Assembly (NCBI GenBank): GCA_009746045.1
Contig: RPFO01000645.1
Coordinates: forward strand, 999,728-1,063,727
From: Mesostigma viride
Lineage: Eukaryota; Streptophyta; Mesostigmatophyceae; Mesostigmatales; Mesostigmataceae
Length of the DNA: 64,000 nt
Direction of reading: 5' to 3'
Numbering within the stretch: the stretch's first letter is position 1; each line of letters opens with the position of its first letter. A program made the translations under genes and the position numbers. Below, piece by piece: positions 53,125-61,954 of this stretch. Below the pieces are notes generated by a model. The model was given only the letters and a program-made list of their open reading frames with translations, was not told the DNA's origin and ran no database searches.

Positions 53125-53470
53125 AAAATTAAATTAAATTATAACATGCCTCCGTGGGGAGATCATGTAGCACATATTCCTTGATGTGGGTGGGGGTGGA
53201 GGAAGCCGCGTAAGCGAACTAACCTAATTCTAAGCTATCGAAGTCTATAAAAACCTAACTACACTACTCAGCAAAACGCCCCTTCCTCTTGGGGGGGGTT
53301 GGCTTGCCCACAGGGGCGCTGGCGTGTGAGCGCCTGGACAATCTTCTGCCACTGCGTCTTGTTCTGCATGCATGGCAGTCCACAGAAGGGAGAGGGATCG
53401 AGTGGATGCGGTGTTCAAACTGAGCTGGGACCACTATAGGTCGGCCAGATTCTGGGTGTAGTTCATGGCA
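53125..53470 (-). mobile_element. LINE 3' end, minus strand
   Basis: A tail of AAATT units is followed by CATGCCTCCGTGGGGAGATC, the UTR, and a coding end similar to that at 28.67 kb (reverse of AACACCGCATCCACTC...). It is diverged and 5'-truncated. Confidence 0.6.
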
Positions 53471-53900
53471 TGTACGTTTGCCCCTGCTCCCAGCCGCCGC
53501 CGCCCGCCCGGCCGCCCTGGTCGGCGGCCCCGCCGGGCCCCCGGCCCCGCCTAGGTCAGCGGCGGACTATACCTAGTCCCCCCGCTTGGCGACCCGTCAG
53601 ACATGCCTCCTGGCTCCTTTCACCTAGCTTGAATCTCGCGAGGTCGATCACGGAGGCGGTACAGCGTTTGCGTTATACGACTGCCGCCACCGGCTCCGAC
53701 GAGATTTCAGCCGCAGTTGTGAAACTTGCAGCCGAATTTGAGGACACGGGTCATTATGCTGCTCTTCGATCCGGGATATCTGCAACCGCCTTCTGCTGTC
53801 GTTGCAACAGCCTCCAGCGGCCTGCGGGCAACACAGTTTTCGCACGATGCTGTACAAGAACAAGGGGTCGCCAGCCGTTACTAGGTAAGCCTCCCATGAA
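53471..53900. other. GC-rich stretch without a recognised gene
   Basis: A plus frame (53470-53904) is Arg/Pro-rich at first and then more ordinary, but shows no domain. It may be part of the LINE copy that follows. Confidence 0.3.
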
Positions 53901-54125
53901 CTAGCTACACCCAAATGTTGCTGGCCGACCTACTAGTGGTCCCAGCCCTGCAGTTTGAACACCGCATCCACTCCCTCTCCCTTCTTTGGACTGCCATGCA
54001 GAACAAGAAGATGTTGCAGAAGATTGTCCAGGCTCACACGCCAGCCCCTGTAGGCAAGCCACCCCCCCCCCCCAAAGAGGAAGGGGCGTTTTGCTGAGTA
54101 GTGTAGTTAGGTTTTTATCGACTAG

Positions 54126-55899
54126 TGTTAATCTTCCCAGAAAAAGTCCTAAATTTAGGACCACTTTGAATTAAAATATATACATGCAAACATTAAAATT
54201 TGACCCTGGCATTCGTTCCCATGACAGATAACACACTTTTTTAGTTGGCATCAAAAACCTGGGGTCAAATAATTACATTTAGTGCATGAATGGGCCCTGC
54301 CACCTGCCAGACCTCAAAGCGCGAATTTGGCCAAAATGTGGGTTTTAGGACCATTAGGACCAATTATTGTCAACGCATGACCATGCTATCCACACGGTCC
54401 CTTGAGCATCTTACAAGCGCTAGGGGACCCTACGAGGCCTTGGGATGGCGGGGCAGCGTATAACAAGGCCATACCCTGCTGTGGCTGCCTCTATATATAC
54501 GCGTGATTAACGGTGTCACAGATGGTGCAGGTAATGCAATATAGGGTTGCATGGTTGCTGAGGTTGCCCGGCTTGAACATGGCCCACCCCTTGCGGTAAA
54601 CTTTCTCTAAGCATATGCCAAACCTTCTTTGACATCACGGACATGCTGGCCACCACCCAGCGATGAAAAAACATTGCATTTGCATTGCAACTAACACATG
54701 AATGCAGCCAAATCAAGTTACAAAACAACGTTGTGCTAACATGCAACGCTTTGTGAGCGAATTCAGCGTGCATGTAACACGTAAACCATACTGTATATAC
54801 TGTCTGAGAACACCCTGAACGACTGCAGGCCATAGGACAATGGTTTATAACTAACACATGAGTAAAACTGCTCTTACGCATGTGTGTTTTAGCTGCAGCG
54901 GACGACGAAGATAGAGACGTAAAAAATTGTATGACGTAAACCAACTATGTGTGACAGTTATGTGCACAGAGAGCGTCCCCTCTTTTTAGGCATAGCTGGC
55001 TGACTCAAAACACCACGACAGCGTTGCCAGTTACACTCATGATCTAGGACAACCCGGCACTTACCTGCTACTTACGTCGCCTCATTCCAGATGGTTGCAA
55101 AAAAGTCGCTGAAATCCGCAGCGAGGTCAGCTTTCCGAGAGCTGAGCGCACCAAAGCTGGCCAACCGGTTCGACAATGATATAAACCACGCTTGTGCTGC
55201 GTTCTAGGTCCAAGAAATACCGAAAGTGAAGACCTATAAGGTGCGCTCGCTGCCCAGCCTGAACGTCCCTAAAACATGGTCGACAATGGAAATCGGGCAA
55301 GAATATCACGGCCCAGGCGCTCCCATGTCAAATACTCCGTTTCTAAACTCCAGACTAAAATAAAAATCGTCCAGAAAAATTTCCTGGCTTGATTCGCACC
55401 ACCATTGCTAATACACTAACATGTTTGTGCCAAAATCGACCCTCCGCGAGCAGGCGATCTGCGACCCATTTGTGTTGTGCCGCTGTGATACAGCGCTACA
55501 CATAAAAACTTGCGCAGAAAATATTCACAGCCTTTAAGCATAACTAACAACCTTTCGTTTTTGCTACTGGGCGCCCGAAATGATAAACGCACGTGAAAAC
55601 GCCGGCCACGATTGTCAGGTCGCCATATCCACCTCACTTCATTCCCGCACCCACTTTTTCGCTCCAAAATCGGTTATATTTTTGGTCGAGGTACCTACTT
55701 TCCCGCCATTATACCCGGTACCCGGGTACGGAATCCGGGTACCATGTGCCGGTACCACGGGTCGGGTACATCATACCGGGTACGGTGGACATGGGGTACG
55801 GACCATATAGTGACCCCCCCTACCCGGTACCTCGGTTATAGTGACCTCTAGGACAATTTAGGACAAAGTCCTAAATTTAGGACCGTGAGTGGATTAACA
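54126..55899. mobile_element. 1,774-bp insertion with TGTTAATC...GATTAACA ends and CTAG duplication
   Basis: CTAG is duplicated at 54122-54125 and 55900-55903. The ends are perfect 8-bp inverted repeats beginning TG and ending CA. The palindrome GTCCTAAATTTAGGAC occurs near both ends. No coding frame of note is inside. TG...CA with a 4-bp duplication suits a solo LTR. A Ginger-like or MITE-type DNA element is the alternative. Confidence 0.65.
55685..55850. repeat. GGTACC-rich tract
   Basis: Within the insertion, GGTACC, CCCGGGTAC and CGGGTACC-type words recur about ten times in 165 bp with no fixed period. The tract is close to self-complementary and could fold back. Confidence 0.6.
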
Positions 55900-56404
55900 C
55901 TAGATAGTTAGCTTAGAATCAAAGGTTAGTTCGCTTACGTGGCTTCCTATACCCCCACCCACATCAAGGAATATGTGCTACATGATCTCCCCACGGAGGC
56001 ATGTTATATTTTAATTTAATTTAGTTTATTTTAATTGGGTTAATGTGCCACCAAAGCATTATTGTGTCCGGCAAAATGCACACTGCCTCCTGTCTAACAA
56101 GAACCGAGCCACTTTCTTTAGGAGACAGGTGCTACTAGCAGCGGAGCCATGCCTGTTCGTGGTAACGGTAGGGAGCTAGCTGCTGCGAAGATCGCGCATG
56201 GGCTAGCGCCGGAGCGGCCACCCCAAGCGATAACGACGTCACCGCTGCCATTCGATCTTCACCCTTCCACAGCGAAAAGCTAAAAGATTAAAGACACGCA
56301 CCAAGGGAACACGTTCCTTGGGCTGTCTGCCAAGATGAAACTAAACTAGCTTTTGTATAGCCATGCTGACCTTCCCCCCTCTGTCGGTGCCCCTAAAAAT
56401 TAAG

Positions 56405-57245
56405 TTAAATTAAATTATAACATGCCTCCGTTGGGCCGGAGATCATGTAGCACATATTCCTTGATGGATGGGTGGAGTGGAGGAAGCCGCGTAATTAATC
56501 GAACGAACCTAGTTACTCTAAGCTATCTAGTCTAGAAAAGCCTAACTACACTACTCATTAAAACGCCTCCTCCGCTTGGGGGGGGGTGGCTTGCCCACAG
56601 GGGCTGGCGTGTGAGCCTTGACAATCTTCTGCCACCGCGTCTTGTTCTGCATGGCAGTCCAAAGAAGGGAGAGAGATGCGGTGTTCAAACTGGGCTGGGA
56701 CCACTAGGTCGGCCAGCAACATCTGGGTGTAGTTCGCGGCATGTTTCCCTACCCTTTTGGGAATATCCTTGGGGCCAGGCCAGGTCAAAATATGCCGCCC
56801 TGGCTGGCCAAGCCGCTGGGGGCCGGCCAGACCAAGGGCGGTGTCGACCTGGCTGGTGCGCGCAAGATGTCCTACAAATGCTATGGACTACGCTGCCTAA
56901 TCTCGTCCGAAATACGAGGCATACCCTGATACAAAGATTCTAATGATCTACGCTTGGAAATCCCTACGTTCAGGACCTGTCGGAGCATCTTGGTTACCGT
57001 GCCGTCTAGTTTAGCTGTCAGTGTGTCAGTGAGTGTCCACGCCTCGGCGCCATACGTGAGCACCGTGAGGACGAGGACCTTGCATGAAGAGCATGCGCTT
57101 GCGGTGCTCGCCCAGGCCCTTCGAGCGCCAGTAGGTGTTGAGCGAACGGAGCCTGGCCCAGGCCAGGCCAATGCGGATGTCCACATCGCCGGCGGTGTCA
57201 GGGAGCATGCTCCCCAAGTACAGTTTGAAGCGGTGCGGCTAGGTG
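56405..57245 (-). mobile_element. LINE ORF2 C-terminal part with 3' end (YGAEAW type)
   Basis: Minus-strand frames give GSMLPDTAGDVDIRIGLAWA, VLTVLTYGAEAWTLTDTL, KMLRQVLNVGISKRRSLESL, then WPGPKDIPKRVGKHAANY and the common 3' UTR with the hairpin at about 56423. The order GS..., YGAEAW and mLR is the region just after reverse transcriptase in many LINE ORF2 proteins. Frame shifts occur near 57.1 and 56.85 kb. This copy shows that the short 3' ends at 28.7, 36.5, 53.1 and 53.9 kb belong to such a LINE. Confidence 0.7.
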
Positions 57246-57455
57246 CCTAGCTGAATACAGTGGTGGGCAGGTGCACTTTGTGCACCCAGAATAGGTGCAT
57301 GGCAGTTTACATGCATTCCCCCACCTGCAGGAAGTAGCCAAGAGTGTATTAAAAGCCATATCAAAGAGACAACCAGCCATATGCCCCTTGTCAGGGCTAT
57401 GTATGTGCTACATATACTACCAACGGAGTTATGTTCCTAATTAATTAATTGATTG
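57246..57455 (+). mobile_element. LINE 3' end with (TTAA)n tail
   Basis: GGTGCACTTTGTGCACCCAGA, then CCCCCACCTGCAGGAAGTAG, CCAACGGAGTTATGTT and ATTAATTAATTG. It is like the end at 37.4-37.55 kb. A copy of CAAAGAGACAACCAGCC lies inside at 57362. Confidence 0.55.
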
Positions 57456-57509
57456 ATTAATGAAACTAAAATTCAAGGCGCAGCTTACGATGCACCCCAG
57501 CCACAATAT

Positions 57510-57850
57510 CAAGGAGACAACCAGCGCAGGCCAGAAATCGGGAGAATCCGGACCATCCATGACAGCTCGAGCCTGCCGTTATCTTGTCCGCGTGTTCGAG
57601 TCGTTCAGGATGATGAAGATGAATGGTGATGGAAATGTGTATCCTTAAAATTAAATTAAATTAAATTATAACATGCCTCCGTGGGGGGGTCATGTAGCAC
57701 ATATTTCATGATGGATGGGGTGGAGGAAGCCGCGTGATCGAACTATCCTAACTCTATCTAGAAAATCCTAACTACACTACTGTATAGTGTATCCTTGTGC
57801 ATTGAAATTATGGCTGGCTTACGTGTAGAGCGACTAGATGACCTAGACAA
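57510..57850 (+). mobile_element. ATCAAGGAGACAACC element interrupted by a LINE insertion
   Basis: The element starts at 57510, runs to GTGTATCCTT, is interrupted at 57647-57786, and resumes GTGTATCCTTGTGCATTGAAA to about 57850. The interruption is a LINE 3' end on the minus strand. Confidence 0.65.
57647..57786 (-). mobile_element. 140-bp truncated LINE insertion with 10-bp target duplication
   Basis: GTGTATCCTT is present on both sides (57637-57646 and 57787-57796). The insert has a (TTTAA)n tail, the hairpin region and about 90 bases of 3' UTR. These are all marks of target-primed reverse transcription. Confidence 0.8.
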
Positions 57851-58480
57851 TATAGCTGTTATCAGCGTCGAAGACGCTGTGGAAAGGGCGACCTCCGTCT
57901 CACAGCGCAAGCTTTGGGGTGGTTCGAAGAAGCTGCTCGCTGATTGGCTGCGCGCAGAGTGAACGGTAGCACTTGGTTTATTGGTGTGTGGGAGACAGGA
58001 GCCGACGACGCGCGGGTGTGCACAGCGGTCATCATCTCTAGCGAGAGAATCTCGAGCTCTCCAGTCAATTCCACAGTGTACTCGTGGCCTCTAAAATTCC
58101 AAGGCTGAGCAAATTTCAAGCAAAAAGACAAAATCCGGGGAAACATTGAAATAGTTTGGTACCATGCACCGCATGTACCGTCCGGAATCCCGGCAAACAT
58201 TGATAAGAACCTTTTGCTGGGCGGCGCACGAAACTTTTCCTCAGGCTCTCCCTGGTACAAAACTCCGCATATACTTCGGCCGCCACGCGTCTACCCAACG
58301 GACGTTTTTGTGATTCTAACCGTAGCGTGCTGCAAGTCAGCCGCTGTACCCGTCACCCTGTGCTGAGCACGCTGCAGGCAGACATGTTGTTATTAAATGC
58401 CATACCAAATAAGCTTAGAATTTGGTTTCGCGGCTCCGCCCACCTCCATCCATCCAGCAAGGGAATACGACAGCTCCCCT
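57851..58480. other. No recognised feature
   Basis: A minus-strand frame (58260-57862, 132 codons) shows no domain. It could be a host exon but nothing supports it beyond openness. Confidence 0.35.
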
Positions 58481-58483
58481 AGG

Positions 58484-59066
58484 GTAGCGTGATGTTGTTT
58501 AGATAGATGTTGTAGTTAGTGATGTCGTTTAGATATATGTTGTTGTAGGTAGCTGATGTAGATAGATTAGACCGGTAGGACTTTTTGCACCCATCCATCC
58601 ATCCATCCATCCATCCATCCATCCATCCATCCATCCATCCATCCATCCATCCATCCATCCATCCATCCATCCATCCATCCATCCATCCATCCATCCATCC
58701 ATCCATCCATCCATCCATCCATCCATCCATCCATCCATCCATCCATCCATCCATCCATCCATCCATCCATCCATCCATCCATCCATCCATCCATCCATCC
58801 ATCCATCCATCCATCCATCCATCCATCCATCCATCCATCCATCCATCCATCCATCCATCCATCCATCCATCCATCCATCCATCCATCCATCCATCCATCC
58901 ATCCATCCATCCATCCATCCATCCATCCATCCATCCATCCATCCATCCATCCATCCATCCATCCATCCATCCATCCATCCATCCATCCATCCATCCATCC
59001 ATCCATCCATCCATCCATCCATCCATCCATCCATCCATCCATCCATCCATCCATCCATCCATCGGG
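58484..59066 (+). repeat. LINE 3' end leading into a 473-bp (ATCC)n array
   Basis: GATAGATTAGACCGGTAGGAC (as at 16.9 kb, reverse) precedes CATCC units that continue uninterrupted from 58590 to about 59063, some 118 copies with no visible variant. The array is expanded from the normal ATCC tail of this LINE family. The WMDG and HPSI frames are artefacts. Confidence 0.9.
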
Positions 59067-59175
59067 GTTAATGCTCCGTGAATCCCCAACGGGAGCACGA
59101 GTCAATTAATTAATTAATTGATTAATTAAGGGAATACGTGCTACATGATCTCCCAACATAGTAATGTTATAATTT
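59067..59175 (+). mobile_element. Two abutting LINE 3' ends
   Basis: ATGCTCCGTGAATCCCCAACGGGAGCAC plus TTAATTAA tail (as at 30.25 kb) is followed by ACGTGCTACATGATCTCCCAACATAG and TTATAATTTAG (the common 3' end, diverged). Only the terminal part of each is present. Confidence 0.55.
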
Positions 59176-59520
59176 AGTTTAACCCGGATTAATTTATGAT
59201 ATCATGATGTTCATGCAATCTGTAGTTGCAGAGCAACTTACCATGCGACGTAGGTGACACTTGCACACACGACGTAAGTGACACGGTTTCCTCAGCTATC
59301 ACAATAGCTCTGTAAAGAGATGCCAATTTAAAGCACACAAAAAGCTATGCATGTTGCTGGTTGTCTCCTTGATGTTTGATAAGAAAACTAACAGGCTGGC
59401 AAGCCATGTTGGCCAACAGGTATGTGCTACCGTACAAGCCCCCCATGCAGGCAACTTGTGCAAAATATGAGCCACCTGTGCGGTCATGGCCACCACCTGT
59501 ATTGCTTGTCCCCACGTAGT
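59176..59520. other. No recognised feature
   Basis: This stretch probably includes the 3' UTR of the minus-strand gene ending at 59528. A stray GGTTGTCTCCTTGATG (end of the dispersed element, reverse) is at about 59362-59377. Confidence 0.35.
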
Positions 59521-59527
59521 CACCCCC

Positions 59528-59698
59528 CTAGTTGGAGCTGGCTTTGGACGGTATCACCAGGTGCATGGGAGACAGGCCAGCCTCACGGATCTCCCACATC
59601 ATGCCCAGAGCGCGCTCAAAGTTCTGCGCCCATGCGCCTGTGTCATGCAACGCACAAACCTCTCTCCGAGACTCGAGCCGGTGGCGCAGGCGCTTCAG
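59528..59698 (-). CDS. Terminal exon resembling the C-terminus of O-GlcNAc transferase
   Basis: Acceptor GTCTGCAG is followed by 56 codons and TAG: LKRLRHRLESRREV, CALHDTGAWAQNFERA, LGMMWEIREAGLSPMHLV. The pattern R-x-L...R...aL-D-T..W..nFE.a...MW....G..P.H is the usual C-terminal helix region of O-GlcNAc transferase (OGT/SECRET AGENT). The catalytic exons that should come just before are not recognisable upstream. It could be an exon of a diverged gene, a pseudogene remnant or a chance likeness. Confidence 0.4.
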   Translation of the reverse strand: MKRLRHRLESRREVCALHDTGAWAQNFERALGMMWEIREAGLSPMHLVIPSKASSN

Positions 59699-60111
59699 CT
59701 GCAGACACGTATCAATTGGATGGGCACCGTCAGGCAGTGCATGTCCACCAAGTGGCAACAAAGTCAGAACACAGAACGTGCAACACATAGGCAGCGTCTG
59801 CAAGAAGCATGCTCCCGCAACACTTCCATGCACTGGCATGTGGCACCAAGCATGAGCACCTGCATTCACAGTGGCATTCAAAACAATCTGATCAGAATTG
59901 GATACATGGTCCACGGGAATCATGAAACTCCCATGCCATCCCAGATGCCTCCAGCCAGCATAGTGACAAAAACATGGGAATCCTTATATCCAGGGGAAAG
60001 CTACTTCCTACAGTCCCCAGTTATCAGTGAAATAGTTAATCGCTAGACTTGCAGCAAAACACACTAGGTTCTAATGTTCAGTCCACTCCCGGGATGCTGG
60101 CAGAGACATAC

Positions 60112-61034
60112 CTCGCAGGAACCCTTGCGGCCCTGTATATGCTCAGGGAGGTCGGCACAGAGGTCCTGTTCCAGGGGCGGCCCTGCCTGCAAAGCTGGGG
60201 GGGGGGCACTGCACGGTGTTGGATACCTTGGCCGGCTGGCCATGTGTGTCACAAAGGCATCCCAGAGCGCTCCCGTTTTGTTCTGCAGCTCAGACAGCAG
60301 GCTGCCAAGGGGGATGGCATGCGTGCCCGTGGCTGTGGTTGGACCCCCAAGGGTGCCTTCCAGGTGCCGCCGCACCGCATGCAACATCTCGTTCACGTGG
60401 TGCTCGTGGCTGAACGTGAGGCCGGGAAGCTGTGCGGCGTGGCCTGCAGGAACATGCAAGATTGAAGTGGTGCGGAGAAGGGAACTATGTGCGTGAGCTC
60501 ACTTGCCTTGGACATGTGCTTGTAACAGCATAAGTGGTAGCAACCAGACCTCACACTGAATTTTCTATCTACACATCTGCCCCCCTAGCCAAGAGAAGCG
60601 TAAATTTCAGCTCAGTTCACAAACATCGCCATTGTCGGCGGTTTGAATTCTACATAGGCATCTACTAAGGACAGAGATATGACCACTAGATGGGCTAGTT
60701 TACCGGACGATGGAGATCCCGACTCCAAATCCCTCACAACCTTAAAAAAGCCATCCTCCACTGATAACTATCAAGTTCTTGATGTGACTACCACTTTGAA
60801 TACAACTAATGAAACATGAGGCATATCCTTTATATTGGTCGCTCGACGAATTCCATTACACATAGAATATTTAAGTGCAAGTGTCAAGTGGGGTTGCTCA
60901 CCTGCTACTCTAGATCTCAGGTAGCTCAAAAGCTCCCGGAGGTGTTCCCATGCGATGCATCCATCTGGCAAGCGAGGTCCCGGAAACGTCTGGAAGTGCT
61001 CTGCTATGTCCTCATGAGGCGAGAGGCACATAGG
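60112..61034 (-). CDS. Probable upstream exons of the same minus-strand gene, function unknown
   Basis: Three splice-bounded open segments: 61034-60902 (PHEDIAEHFQTFPGPRLPDG, donor GTGAGC), 60443-60227 (HAAQLPGLTFSHEHHVNEML, donor GTATCC) and 60186-60112 (GPPLEQDLCADLPEHIQGR, donor GTATGT). Each follows a CAG acceptor. Phases do not all match, so at least one exon or site is wrong. No known domain is seen. They may belong with the exon at 59528-59698. Confidence 0.35.
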
Positions 61035-61039
61035 CTGTG

Positions 61040-61950
61040 TTTCTCCTAGCGACAGTGACGCTGAGCAGATCTGCGAAATGATGAGGCCAGGACATGAGTT
61101 ACCATGAATGAGCTTCTTTCACATGGCAAACAATTTGGTGCCTATTCAATGAGAAAATGATCGTTTCATTATAGTTCTAGATGGAGGAAGTGGTATTACA
61201 TATGGTTGAATTGATTGACACGCGCGAAACAAGGACTCTTGAACTTGGTAGACGCTAACGCACCAGTACAGAAGTTACAATGGCAGCTAAGGCAGAGGAA
61301 TGTGGCAGGTGAAAATATGTCATATGTGGAACAGCCGAAAAATCGGCTCAGTAAAGAGATGGCCGAAGCCGTTCTTCCTCACTCTTCCGCCATAATGAAA
61401 CCAGGGTACACTGTCAGTTATTGAATGCAAGGCGTGGAGACGCTTTTTGGCTTAAGGGCGCAGCAGCACCCAGGCTCCTTTCAGAAAGGGCATGCGGGGG
61501 GCTCTCGGCTGTCCAGTTTAAAGCAACTTGCGGTTCCCAACGTCCAACATTCATCGTTCATGGGCTTGGTTTCGCAATTCTAGCGCCATGCTGGCCGGTG
61601 ATTACACAATCACTATATATGGCTTCATCGGTCTTGTTTATGTCCGCTGTAATTGCTGACCAGTTTCGCCTCCGCTTTCCGCAGCTTTTCGAACGAAGGG
61701 GTAGTGAGTGCAAGTTGCAAAGTAACCACATTCCTCAATGGTTTTTATGGCAGGATAAATAGGTATACAGTTTTTACTTTTTCTAGTCTTTACGAACCAT
61801 TGCGTGATGATTGTTGGCCATGTTATAAATTACCTCGGTCTTGTTATTTCCGGTGAAATGGGTGTTAGTTTATTTCCATATAACAGTTAAGGTGACCCAG
61901 GTATGCCAAAAATAGCCTGAAATGCCTAGTTGTGCCTAAATTGGGGTGCC
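61040..61950. other. No recognised feature
   Basis: Short frames only, no domain and no LINE signature. It lies between the 5' side of the minus-strand gene and the C-terminal end of the LINE ORF2. Confidence 0.4.
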
Positions 61951-61954
61951 CGCA

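Larger units (their letters stand above)
53904..56030 (+). mobile_element. LINE 3' end split by a later insertion
   Basis: The LINE sequence (SLLWTAMQNKKMLQKIVQ frame, stop, GTAGTGTAGTTAGG) stops at 54125 and resumes at 55900. It continues with GATAGTTAGCTTAGAATC, the CATCAAGGAATATGTGCTAC region, the hairpin CTCCCCACGGAG and a TTTAA tail. Intact relatives at 53.2 and 56.5 kb show these parts are normally adjacent. The inserted element is 54126-55899. Confidence 0.65.

Noticed and set aside
58479-59109. WMDG and HPSI repeat proteins over 160 codons
   Set aside because: These are pure translation of the (ATCC)n microsatellite at a LINE tail.
59486-60046. Plus-strand 186-codon frame
   Set aside because: It overlaps the minus-strand exon with OGT-like residues and has no domain of its own.
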